From NCBI GenBank assembly GCA_964036195.1, contig OZ038457.1, positions 21,665,147 through 21,729,146 on the forward strand: DNA of 64,000 bases, in the 5' to 3' direction. Position numbers and translations under genes: made by a program. The notes under the pieces were generated by a model that was given only the letters and a program-made list of their open reading frames with translations, ran no database searches and was not told the DNA's origin. Shown here in pieces: positions 34,056 to 45,771 of this stretch (within the stretch, counting starts at the first letter, position 1; the number at the start of each line of letters is the position of its first letter). Source of the DNA: Sphaerolaimus hirsutus. Its lineage: Eukaryota > Nematoda > Chromadorea > Monhysterida > Sphaerolaimidae.

Positions 34056-37000
34056 GGCCCCACGCACACTAGTTTACTGGCGTTTTCAGTTTACTGGCGG
34101 TAAACTCCATTTTTTAGTTTACCGGCTAAATTCACGCATAGTAAAAGTGGGCGGAGTTTAGGCCGCCATCTTTATTTTTTTCAAGTTTGCCAGTGATGTG
34201 AATTTACGCTGTAAACATTAATTTCTAATTTCTTTAATTGTGGAAGAACGGAGCATAGTTTATGCAATTTTTTTGCGTCATCGTGTACAGTACGTTGTGT
34301 AGATGTTGTCAAAATTTTTAAAATATTTTTAAGTGCAACATTGGATTTTTTATTGAATTTATCATTTTTTTGTGGAAATAAATTTTTATAAAATCACCTG
34401 TTACGTTTTTTCGTTTATTGAAACATTCTAAATTATCAGTTTTGATTGCGCTATCGATTGGTGTACACAGCGGATTTGAAATATAAACTTTCAATTTTTT
34501 ATGATTTTATTTCAATTAAACGCAAATAAATCACTAGCACATGAACGGAAAGCCCGAATCCGGAAAAAAAAATCACACATGAAAGAGGAACATGAGCTGC
34601 ACACATCACACAATTTTTTGCGGCGTGAAACGAAAGACTTTGCGAATTATGATTTAATCACAATTAAAAAAGAAAAAATCAGCCAAAAATTGAATAGTGA
34701 ATGAAAATTGTCCATTCAACGACAGTGTACTACATAACAACCATTATAACCGGTTGCAATCGAAAAATGAAGTGTAGCTGTAGCAGATAGCATGAAAATG
34801 AATTTTTTTGTATTTGTTACATCAGTTTACCATTCCAGTGCCACTTTAATGCTAACTGCCACTGCAACGGAAATATTTCAGTTTGATTTTTATATTCAAC
34901 GTAGTTGCAAATTCAGCAGTCAGCGGGATTCACCCACGGAACACGACCGGCGTCCATCATCATCCACTCCTTGATTGCATCCCTGATGGGGCGCGCATCT
35001 CTTTCGTCAACGTCCCTTTGGATTGGCACGTTATCGATCGTATCCATGTTGTCGTACACTGGTCGCCACTGCAGCTGTGTATGGGAATGAATTTATGTGA
35101 TGTTGAATTGTAACAGTGAATATGCAAGGTAAACTTACATTTCGCTCAACAGTGTCGTTCGGGTCGTCTTGTGGTTTTTCATCGCCATTTTCATAAAATT
35201 GGTTGGCAGCACTTTCCCCCCGGATATCACGCAGCCAATTGTGCAGGTGGCAACAGGCCATAACCAGTCTTTGTACGCGTAACGGTTCCATCGCGATACA
35301 GGTCATCAGTATGCGCCATCTGCCGGCCAAAATACCAAAGATGCATTCGACAGTACGCCTAGCTCGGGATAAGCTGCAGTAGTTGCAGTCAAATTTAGAT
35401 TTCAGTTTAACCGAACAACGCTTCTTTCAGAATATTCAAACACACCGATAGTTGAAGTGTCGCTGGCTGTCATCTGCATGCAGCGCATATGGCACCATAC
35501 ACCACTTGCGCAACACGAACGCTTGATCACCCACAAAATAACTCGGAATGGTATTTGCAGGTTCGTTGGCATCTGCACCGGGCAGCAAGCAGGGTGGCGC
35601 CATCAGCATTCTGCCATGTCTGTGTAAATGTATCACTTTTATCATGTGTAAATGTATAGCACCTCATTGGAACATGTCAAAAAGGATGTAAACTCACATC
35701 AAATCCTGCCCGAAATCAGACGTGATCAGCACAGCACCATCTGCTTGTGACCCCGGCATACCGATGTCGACGTACTGAATTTTCAAATCCGCGCTGGCGC
35801 TGATGAACAGTATAATCGACGAGAAGCCCTTGTAGCACCAGTACCTTGTTCCACCCTCTGCAAGGCATTTTTCATTTACTTTGTTAACTGTAAACATTTC
35901 CACCTCACTGCACAGTTTCCCATCACTGTGAATTTAGTCATTTTTCTACAGTCGCCAGACCGTCGCCAGACCGTCGCCATTTCGTCGCGCAATTTGGCCC
36001 TTTTTTAAAAAAAATCATAACTTTTTTTTAGATAACTTTTATGAGAAGCCAGGTACGTCAGAAGAAGCGCAATTTTTTTCTCTACAAGTACATCCAAAAA
36101 TCATTTGCACAACATTCCCACGACCCAAATGAAGTTACTTTGAAATCGGTGGGGGTTGCGGTTAAACTCAAGCAAAAGCGACGATTTTGCGACGTTTGCG
36201 ACGCAAAATGCGACGAAAAGCGACGTTTTCACAAAAAAATTTGCAACCTTGGTAAACTGGCGACTATTTCTGATTGAAGGCGACGCACGCGTCGCAAGCG
36301 TCGCAAGCGTCGCAAATGCGACGCTTAGTTTACCGTGACGTTGCATACGACTCACCATGTTTACGTTTACTGGAAACAACACACATGAGGGCAAAAGTAG
36401 AATGCGTAAAATGATATGTACTTACCAGCGGGTTTGCGAATACGGATGTGTTTGCCATCCAGACTCCCCACACAGTTTGGCATCTGCCACAGTTTCCAGT
36501 ATTGCTGCGCGAAATCTTTCATTTGCCCTAAATCACTCCCCATAGGTTTCAAGTGGTCCTTCAAAACTTTCACTATTCCGGTGGACACTTCGTCAATAAT
36601 CGTTCTAATCGTAGCGCCGGAAATCTGTAAATGTTTTTCCAAAATACAATCAATTATAAAGCAATCTAAAAGCATGAAAAATGGTATCACCTGTGACTGG
36701 CCGGCACAATCTTCAACTTCCCGGCCGTTTGCGCATGTATACAGAAAGTAAAACAGTCGCATTTCTGTTGTCACTACAGCGATGTGTCTTCTTTCATCTC
36801 GTGTTCTCAGGTACTGTTCACCAGTTTCAGGGTCGACAGCTGTAAGCATTGCGTGCAGCTGTTCGAATTCAGTTGGCCACAGCTGTAATTAATTTGTAAT
36901 CATTGTGAACGTTATCGGTAAACTGAGTTCATTCATACATATTAGTTTACTGTTCGATTGCAATGTTGTTGTAAACAATAACATGAAAATGTCACAACAC

Positions 37001-38018
37001 AGTAAGTGATGTTATATACATTATGTACTTTTTTAGTTTCTTCCATATACAATTGTCAAATTTCGCATTCTGAGATAGGTAAACAAGTTTTAAATTTTGC
37101 TCAAAAGTGTAACTCTTGTCAACAGCAATAGACAGCGAGAAGGAGAATGATTGTCTTGTTTTTGTTTTTTCTTAGTTTTTGTTACAGCGAGAAGGAGAAT
37201 GATTTCTTTTTACAGTTTTAGATTTAAATTGAAAATTGGCGAGTACAAAGTTTGGATTTTTTTTTGTCGCACTTCCTTGCATTTCTTTTTGTCGAAGCAA
37301 GAAGGAGAATGATTTCTTTTTTTACACTTTTAGATATACATTGAAAATTCGCGAGTACAAAGTTTGCATTTTTTTTTGTCGCACTTCCTTCATTTCTTTT
37401 TGTCGAACTTCCATACAAATCACGTGTCCATGTAATCTTTGATTTTTCTATCCGTAACAACATGATGAAATCACGCAATAAATCTGTTGAGTAGATTTCA
37501 ATTTGTAAATTGAAGTAAAAAGTAACAAAAACGAATTATCAACAGTCACAATAAAAAACGAAATATCAACAGTCACGATAAAGAACAAATGTTAGCAGAC
37601 ACACACAAACGTAATTGTCACGTCTAAATTGTCTACGTTTCGCAACAAAGATACGTTAGGGAATTTGAAAAGTCTAAAAAAATTAGTTTACTGCTCACCT
37701 GATAAGTCTCGGGGAATAAATCCTTCCTTATTTTTGGCTGTACGACGCGTCGCGAGTCGCATACGACGCGTCGCGCGACGAAAGCGACGCGTCGCATAAT
37801 CGTCACTTCCAGTTTACCCAGCTGTGTCACATTTGTGTGTAATCGTGCGACGCGTCGCACTTTTGTGACTTGCCAAAACCACTAACCCCAGAAAGTGAAA
37901 CACCAACGTAAACTAAAGTACACACGTTGATCAAAAATGTAAACCGACGCGCGACGCGTCGCGTTTCAGTTTACATTTTTGATCGACGTGCCGTGTTGGT
38001 AAACTAGCGTGTACAGCC
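34056..38018 (-). mobile_element. Autonomous PIF/Harbinger DNA transposon
   Basis: Left end GGCCCCACGCACACTAGTTT and right end GTAAACTAGCGTGTACAGCC are inverted repeats. They enclose the seven-exon transposase gene (34913-37797). GCGACGCGTCGC words are dense at 36180-36330 and 37740-37960, a sub-terminal array inside the element. The three bases on either side do not match, so the exact ends or target duplication are uncertain. No second (Myb-like) gene was recognised. Confidence 0.8.
34913..37797 (-). CDS. PIF/Harbinger DDE transposase
   Basis: Seven exons: 37797-37699, 36882-36691, 36624-36426, 35857-35698, 35619-35446, 35373-35139, 35074-34913; 406 residues, no stops or frameshifts. Domain order fits the Harbinger nuclease: a helix-turn-helix-like part (SGATIRTIIDEVSTGIV), MPNCVGSLDGKHIRIRKPA with the first Asp, YWCYKGFSSIILFISASADL, YVDIGMPGSQADG with the second Asp, then RLSRARRTVECIFGILAGRW with the Glu, and CCHLHNWLRDIR. 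The N-terminus contains RRV repeats encoded by GCGACGCGTCGC; the start at 37797 is my choice within that array. Intact reading frame and introns suggest recent activity or a domesticated HARBI1-like gene. The flanking inverted repeats favour an active transposon. Confidence 0.88.
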
Positions 38019-38622
38019 ACATTAGATAACTTTTGACAAATAACTAATTGCAATGCCCACGCAAACTACCTAAACATTTAGCTCGAAATTTCATGAGTCA
38101 ATTTGAGTCATCGGAATGAGTCATTTTCTACGTGCGTCAACAATAGTATAATAGACACTGACAGACACCTTATTCCGATAAACAAAAGTGATTTCAAAGC
38201 CGATTTGAGTTTTTCAACGTTTTTTTATAAATTTCCATAGAAAACTAGTGCGTGCCGGGCCATAAAAAAAACAGGTAAATATGTATAATAAATACAAGCT
38301 AGTCAATTAAATGCGTATTTTCACTGTAAGGTGAATTAAAAGGAGGGTGCTACATACTACATACAGTCAATATTAGTCTGTATCCCTATACATACACAGG
38401 TGGCAATATCACAGTCTGTTACCCGATACATACACACATGCGGTCTTGCCAGTAAAGAAGGTGCGCTATACATACATGTGGGTGGTGTTGCGACATTATG
38501 TTTGTTGCTATCAATTGATTATGTATGCTGTGCCAGCTGTTCGCGTTCGATGCACCAATACCACAACCAAATAGAGTGAGTTAGTTAGCTGATTAATTTA
38601 TTGATTTAGTTTGTGCTATTGT

Positions 38623-38821
38623 GCCTGCGCACACTAGTTTTCACACGAAATTTTGAACACTCACAAATCAGCTTAGAATGCATTTGAGTTTTCTACAATG
38701 AGGTGGCTGTCAACTACAGTTGACAGAGATTAAAAATTACTCATTGTGGAAAACTCAAACACGTTCAGAGCTCATTTAGGAGTTTTCGAAATTTTGTGTG
38801 AAAACTAGTTTGCTCAGGGCC
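38623..38821. mobile_element. Harbinger-type MITE
   Basis: Starts GCCTGCGCACACTAGTTTTC and ends GAAAACTAGTTTGCTCAGGGC. The arms pair over most of their length (ACGAAATTTTGAACACTC-type sequence and inverse), with CAACTACAGTTGACAGAG near the centre. Confidence 0.7.
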
Positions 38822-39125
38822 AATAGGGTAAATGTGTGGAGTTTTTTTACAGTACTATGAAACATACATTTAGATAAGTGATTATAATATAGGAATTTTT
38901 TAGTGGGTGGGCGTAACACTTCAGAAATGAAGTTTCAAAAATGAAGACAAGTGACAATCTGTAACAAATTTGTAACTAAAAAGGATAATTAAAGAGAGCA
39001 ATGTGAAAATCATCCAATGTGTCGCCTTGAAAAAATTGCAGATAAATATCCCATACATACATTTTCAATGGTAATATCATAAACACTCCCAGTGAGTTTT
39101 TCAGGGCAACAAAGTAGTAAATACA

Positions 39126-39308
39126 TACCATATTTCCTCGAAATACCCCCTCAAAATGGGGGTTACACTGCACACATTACAGATGACAATCTAGTACTGG
39201 GAATTAAAAAATTTTTGGCAAAATAATGACCTCCCCCTCGTTTAACCCCCCTCAAAATTTCCACTCTGAAAAATAAACCCCCAGGGGGTAATTCATGGAA
39301 ATACAGTA
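39126..39308. mobile_element. TACCATATTTCCTCGAAAT MITE
   Basis: Left end TACCATATTTCCTCGAAATA, right end GTAATTCATGGAAATACAGTA. C-rich sub-terminal blocks. A degraded copy of the TACCGTATTTCC family. Confidence 0.6.
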
Positions 39309-40022
39309 GATATTAAAACTCAGTTTGCATGGAGTTCAATTTTTTTGCAAGTTTTTTTAAATTTCAAACATCTTATTGTGGATGCTCAAATTCAATTTCA
39401 CAATCCATTGAAACAATGCACCTGACAATTTGCTCTGCATGCATTTGTCCAACTGAGTAAACTTGGCAGACATGAAACTCTACAATGTTGTTTGACTTAA
39501 TTCCTGCGCACGGAATGTCGCAACACCACCCACATGTATGTATAGCGCACCTTCTTGAGTGGTAAGAGCGCATGTGTGTATGTATAGGGTAACAGACAGT
39601 GATATTTCCACCATGTATGTCTAGATATACAGACTGTAATATTGGCAGTATGTAATATTGGATTCAGCCAATTTAAAGGCACTTCATACACAAGGCAATC
39701 AAAGGAGTCAAGCCTCACTCATCTGAAAACAAATGAACATGCGTATGGGTGTTGCTCAGGGGTTGCATCGGGTTGGATGGAAAGTTTATATCTTTTTGAG
39801 TTATGTGTTGTGTGTATGCATTTGTTTACATAGTCATTGTGATTATATGTAAATATTTACATCAAAAAGGTATTTTTTATTTAGGTGGTGCACTTCTGGC
39901 TGATGATAAAATTTTTATTTTTCAATTTTTAAATAGGATTTTCTGTCAAATTCAGAATACACAAAGTTCATCTTTTTTATTATGCATGAATCAGGTTCCA
40001 CATATAAAATGTAAAAATATCT

Positions 40023-40453
40023 TACCGTATTTCCTCGAAATATCCCCCCCCTCGTTTGACCCCCCCCTCTCGAGACCACTATGAAACAATCACCCCCCCC
40101 CCCCTCGAAATACCCCCCCCCAAATTGAGTGTAAAGGGAACGTACATGACAAAAACTGTAGTTTGTGTTCTGTGTACTGCAGAACACACGTTAATACAAT
40201 GTCGGTGTCACGTTAGAACAGTGTACATACCATCTACATACTAATATTAGTCTATAAATGGCGGTTTTTGTTGCATTTTTCGACGTCTGCGTACGTTTCA
40301 GACGACAATTTCGTACTTGGTTTTCAAAAATTTTCTTGTGAAATAATAACCCCCCCCCTCGAAATACCCCCCCCCCTCGTTTGACCCCCCCCCCCCTCTC
40401 GGGACCACTATGAAACAATCACCCCCCGGGGGGTATTTCGAGGAAATACGGTA
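40023..40453. mobile_element. TACCGTATTTCCTCGAA MITE
   Basis: Ends TACCGTATTTCCTCGAAATA and TATTTCGAGGAAATACGGTA, both complete. CCCCCCCTCGAAATACC units repeat inside both ends. The core includes GAACGTACATGACAAA and CACACGTTAAT words shared with the copy at 55604. Confidence 0.78.
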
Positions 40454-41077
40454 CTTTTACCAGTCATTTGATATTTCCAAGGGTATTTTACATGACTTTA
40501 GACACTTTGCATGACATTTGATATTTTGCAGGGCAGTTTACAGGGTTCCAAGTGGCACCAGGTTCTTCCAAATTAGGTTTAATTTTTAAATATTGTTCAG
40601 TTTCAAACATAAAAAAGCAACTTTATAACTACTGTATTTCCTCAAAATATTATTTATTTTCACAAAATTAGCTTTATTATCATAATTTAGTGAAGAGTAG
40701 GCCAAAACATACACAAAACTGGTAATGGATGAGGCTAGAGGATATATTTGGACATATATAGGGATTTATCTACACAAACTAGTGTTGTGTAGCTGTGATG
40801 CAATGTGGCAGCGATAAATACATGTACATTGCATACATGATGTAAATTATTTGATATGGGGGTATTTCGAGAGGGGGGTTTGTTCTTTTCTCAGGTCGCT
40901 CAACCTGGGGGTATTTCGAGGGGGGTTAATTCAAGGAGTATAATTTGAGGAAAAATGGTAGCTATTTAAGGTACATAGAACCTCAATGACAAAAGCAAAG
41001 CTATCTCTCAAAACAACTAATGATCAAAACTTAAAATGCACCTTTATCTATCTGGTCACGGTTCACAGGTGTGTACT

Positions 41078-41356
41078 TACCGTATTCCTCCAATAGCAGG
41101 CATACCTCCGATCGATTTTGTTACTTTTTTCTGCACCTGCAATTGGCAGAGTGACCTTTTAAGAGGGTTGTACAATATTGTTTTCGACACATTACATCTG
41201 CCAACTGTGCCTCTTATTGGAGGGATATAATTTATGTTGTCATATTGAGAAAGTAAAAATCACTCCTGTTATTGGAGCCCAAAAACTTGAACATTAAAAT
41301 ATTCTTTTCTTAACAAAAAAATTCGAAATATACCTCTTATCGGAGGTAATACGGTA
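41078..41356. mobile_element. TACCGTATTCCTCCAATAG MITE
   Basis: Left end TACCGTATTCCTCCAATAGC, right end CGGAGGTAATACGGTA. CTCTTATTGGAGG words repeat inside. Another variant of the TACCGTAT family, in which the repeated word differs but the outer TACCGTAT is kept. Confidence 0.65.
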
Positions 41357-41655
41357 CCTAGGTTACCTAAATACATACTTAACTAGTTGAAATGAAGGTA
41401 AACAGTACCGTTTACAATGATGTAAGCACAATTATAACCCTTGGGATTTGCAAGCATGTTTGACAAAACATAAATACCTACAAATATTCACCTACATAAA
41501 GATACAGGGTGACCCAAAGTGATGCTTCTTAAATAAATATGTTTGTTAAGTAGTTTTTCTATACAGGCGCTAAACCGCAGAGGCAGTGACCGACAGGCAA
41601 ACTGTTTTTACTTTCAATTAGGTACGCATTTAGGTACTCGCCATTTCGAGTTTAC

Positions 41656-41862
41656 CAGGGGCCGGTTCCGCAAGTGGAGATGTAAAACGGCATAAGCGAA
41701 GTGAAATGACAGAAGCGAAGTGAATTGAGAAGTAAAGTGGAAACGCCACTTATTTTTTACTTAGCTTTTACCATTCTACTTGCCATTTCACTTTGCCTAT
41801 GCGCTTTTACTTCGCCTTCGCCATTTTACTTCTCAGCTTTCCACTTACGGAACTGGCACCTG
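41656..41862. mobile_element. Intergenic copy of the introner-like MITE family
   Basis: Left end CAGGGGCCGGTTCCGCAAGT, right end ACTTACGGAACTGGCACCTG. The arms contain GAAGTGAAATG and AAGTAAAGTGG words. Sequence and length match the element that forms astacin intron 5 (11022-11208). Flanking 8-mers (GAGTTTAC and AAAATAGG) do not match. Confidence 0.75.
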
Positions 41863-42354
41863 AAAATAGGTTTTTCTGTCACCACTTTACTTGTTACTTG
41901 GCACTTTTTCGTCACTTTTGAAGTTATTTTACCATCAATGATATTTGTTTGAGGGGAAATTTACTTAGGTGCTTACACGATGACTATTATTGGGGAAATA
42001 TACAAGCAGAGGGCAGTCCCGAACCCGGTAAAGTCAATTGTCGTGTAAAATGGGAAATATTCAAGTTAACGGGGCTTAAACCAGGAACTTCCTTAAGAGA
42101 TGCGGTGAATATTCTAATTGATTCCATGATTTTCTAATTCCAAATGAACTGTTAACTAGAGCAATTTCCTTAATAAATTGTGATTTTATTTATGAATGAA
42201 CAAACATATAATACCATGTGATTACTATCATAAGTGTAGACAGCACGTAAATAATTTATTTAATCACATTTACATACCATCAAAACAAAAAGGAACCCAG
42301 AAAGGAGGGTTGATAAATCTACTTTGGCTTAATTTTACAAAAGTACATAACACT

Positions 42355-42889
42355 CAGGGGTATCTTGAATTTTGACCCTCCGAGTGGTTGGATAGATCGC
42401 AAATCGCTCCTCCGGAGGGATAGATAGCTGAAAAATTATCTGGGGGTGGGGGTTGGGGGGGGGGGGTTGGGGGGGGGTTGTGGTGGTTCGATATATAGGC
42501 TTTTTCGGGGCATAGAAAGAGGAAAAGGGAGAAAAATCGCTAAAAGTAGGCGTAAAATAGCTCAAAATGAGTATACAAGAGCATAACTAGTACTTAAAAT
42601 AGCTGAAAATAGGCAGTTAAACGCATGAACTAGTGATTGTGGAGGTGAAAATCTATATATAGGTATGAAAAATAGCGATTTTGAGCGAAAATTGGGGTAT
42701 AGTTTCTGAAAAATCGCTCCAGATAGGTAGATAGCTGGGCGATTTGTGGGGGGGGTGTTTAGGGGGTAGTAGCCCAAAATTTTGCCTAAGGGATAGATAG
42801 ATAGCTGAGCGGCCTCCGGGATAGATAGATAGCTGGGCGGTTTGGGGGGGGGTTACTCCCCCCCCCAACCCCCCCATTCGAGACCCCTG
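42355..42889. mobile_element. hAT-like MITE, CAGGGGT family with CAGCTATCTATCT repeats, copy 2
   Basis: Starts CAGGGGTATCTTG, ends CGAGACCCCTG; perfect 8-bp duplication ATAACACT at 42347-42354 and 42890-42897. It is organised like the copy at 25126-25638 but in the opposite orientation. Confidence 0.9.
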
Positions 42890-44012
42890 ATAACACTGCT
42901 ATGAAATACATGTAAAGCATTGAAAGTAGATTGCGACTGAACAAGAATAAATGATATAGGTAAGTACGAATATTTTCCAAGAAAAAATCGTTACAAGATT
43001 ACGTTAAATACGTTTAAGTTATCAAAAATCGTTAAATACACACATATCACTAGCTTTTTAAATATATTTATACTTTAAATTAAAATATATGACGAAAGAG
43101 CCCTATAGTGAAACCCTCGCTCATTATATATACCGTATTTCCTCGAATTAATCCACCTTGAATAAATACCCCCGGTCTTTGCGAGCTGCCTGACAACAAT
43201 GCTTAAGTTGAAAGAACGGATGATATTTGCAGTTGTTAAAACGAATTTACGTTTACTCGAAAAATACGCGTAAACGCGTATTGCGTAAATACGTTTACGT
43301 TTCCTCCCGAAAACAATACCAGTATTTACTCACTTACTCGTATTTACTCACTTTTTGAAAGTACGCGAGTACAGAAAACTTACTTAAAGGGGGCAGAAAA
43401 TGTCATTTTGCCGGACGATTTTTCCAAGAAACACGGATCAGGACAGAAAAACACATCATTGATGTATTTCAGACTCAAAAGGGAAAAATCGTGTTTTTTT
43501 GCGTTCAAAATATCCACTTTTACGTTTTCTGTGAGAGAAAATACCAATTTTTACGTTTTCCCTGGAAAAAATACTCGTTTTTTTAACGTTTTATCTGGAA
43601 AAAAGTATTGTGCTGTGAGCTGTGAGTAAAATAAAAACACTTTACGTTTACGTTTACTTTGAGAAAAGTACAGTACTTTTTACAACTGTGGATATTCGCA
43701 ATAAAATTTTGCATTTTTACAAAACTTGATGAAATCGTATTGGCCCTACAAAAGTGAAGTGCAAAAATGGTCATTTGTCAAAATATTGTGAATGAATTAT
43801 CACTAGTGGCGTGTAAAGCGCAAATCACACGTTTTCATCTCGAAGGGCACTTATAAAAAGTAATTTTATTCAAAAAATCGTTTTTTTCCTTCATACACTT
43901 AAGCATTGTGGTCATATTAAATCACTATGAACAGCCCCCTAAATACCCCTGCAGCTGGTAAAAAATATGTGAAATTAGGATTCAAGGCAGACCCGGTTTG
44001 CGCGATGGCAAC

Positions 44013-44562
44013 TAGGGTTCAAACGGGATCCCGATCCCGATCCCGGATCCCGTGAAATTCCGGGATTTAGCAGTCCCGATCCCGATCCCGAAACCCCAAT
44101 CCCGATCCCGAAATCCAAAAATACCAATCCCGATCCCGATCCTGAAAACTTTCAAATCCCGATCCCGATCCCGAGAATCTCCCAAGTCCGGGATCCCGAT
44201 CCCGGAAAAAATAGTGAAAATTATAAAAAGTTAAAAAATGACATTTTTGCATGCAAAAATGTGAACGCAAACCCCCAGCGTCCATTTTATGTCACGTTTC
44301 TGGCATCCAACAATGTTTTGAGACCTTTATGAACAACTGTGAATGCCAGAATAGTGACGAAAATCTCTATCCCTAGACCCCAATCCCGATCCCGAAAAAA
44401 TGCCAATCCTGATCCCGATCCCGTGACCCCAATCCCGATCCCGAAATCTCAAAATACCAATCCCGATCCCGATCCCGAAACCCCAATCCCGATCCCGATC
44501 CCGAAATCTCAAAAAGTGAATCCCGATCCCGATCCCGAAAAGTCAATCCCGTTTGAACCCTA
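44013..44562. mobile_element. hAT-like MITE, TAGGGTTCAAACGGG family (CCCGAT array), copy 3
   Basis: Ends TAGGGTTCAAACGGGATCCC and CCCGTTTGAACCCTA; perfect 8-bp duplication ATGGCAAC at 44005-44012 and 44563-44570. The core is nearly identical to the copy at 26113 but the right-hand array is shorter by one AAATACCAATCCCGATC block, so array length varies between copies. Confidence 0.92.
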
Positions 44563-44771
44563 ATGGCAACTGGAAAATGTGCTACACTCGGTTTTGACGC
44601 CAATGATTTACATTTTTTGCAGTTATCGGAGTCGTGATTGGCATTTTGAGAAGTCAGTATTTGGACTCCAGACTTTTCCTGCATTCGGGAACCGTTTGAA
44701 CCCTAATCATAACACATGCCAATAAGTAATTTTGACTATTTCCCAAAAATAAAATAAATACATAATATGTA

Positions 44772-44958
44772 ACCCCACAAACACTAGTTGACGGCCGATA
44801 TTTCGGAAACTTATGTATCGGCTTTGGGCGCATTCGAGTTCACCGTAATGAGGAATCGTACATCTACTGTTGACGGAGATCGAAAACGATTCACTGAGAG
44901 AAATCAGGATGTTTTAACAGATTATCCAAAAATTTCGGCCGTCAACTAGCGTTATCAG
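44772..44958. mobile_element. Harbinger-type MITE
   Basis: Starts ACCCCACAAACACTAGTTGA with inner CGGCCGATATTTCGG; ends with CAAAAATTTCGGCCGTCAAC then TAGCGTT. Near-palindromic throughout. No clear target duplication. Confidence 0.65.
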
Positions 44959-44962
44959 CACT

Positions 44963-45771
44963 AACAAAAATTGGCACTAACAAAAACACACAAAAATTGA
45001 CAACTAAAAACAAATAAATAAATGTGACTACTAGAAAGCTGATTAGAAGCACAATACCCAAAAACAAAAAAGAAGCGAGATCCAAGTTCCACAAAAGTCA
45101 ACCTTGCAATAATAATCAAAGGAAGCACTTCAAAATGTCAACTGAAACCTTACCAAAATCTGTAAAAGACCAACTTGTCCCTAGTACTGATTCAATTTAT
45201 ACGAATTTGAGTAGAAACTACCCATAGAAAAGTATAAATACTTATGACAATTTATGGAGTATACTTTCAAAAATCGACCTGCAGTTGACAAACTACCTAG
45301 TTTCATTGACTCTAAAAACCGAACATTGATGCATTAGGCAAACATAAATATGTCCATGTCGATATACGATATAAAAAAATGATCGAAGCACGATAAGTTA
45401 CATATTTGTTGCTAATTTTGGGTACTGGCGATATATCGTATCAAATATCGACCACCCTTGGATATCGGACATCGACATCGAAAATTTTAGAACAATATTG
45501 AACTTTCGACTTCAAAACATCGGGATATCTGATCAAATAGCGATCGTTTTTTTGGCATCAAAAATGAAACGGCTTTGGTATGGAATATCAAACATCTAAG
45601 CATTGACATCGCCCATAATATTCGATTTTTTTTGTCAAATTATCGATATCAACATCAAAAACTGTTCGATATTCATTCAAACCCCACCAACACGTAAAAC
45701 AAATATAAATAGTAGATCCAAAATAAAGCCAATATCAAGCTGCCGTCTCAATTTTTTGTTCAAAATCAAAT
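44963..45771. other. Intergenic stretch with TATCGATATCGA-like words
   Basis: 45340-45670 has many dispersed ATCGATATCG and TCGACATCG words. The ORF at 45024-45227 is Lys/Asn-rich and has no family features. Nothing else is supported. Confidence 0.45.

Larger units (their letters stand above)
38019..42354. other. Gene-free repeat-rich stretch
   Basis: No coding exon recognised. It holds a Harbinger-type MITE (38623-38821), TACCGTATTTCC MITEs (39126-39308, 40023-40453, 41078-41356), a CCTGTAAA element (40455-40565) and an introner-family copy (41656-41862). It also has a duplicated GTGGGTGGTGTTGCGACATT-like segment, at 38470 on the plus strand and about 39500-39700 on the minus strand. Confidence 0.6.
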
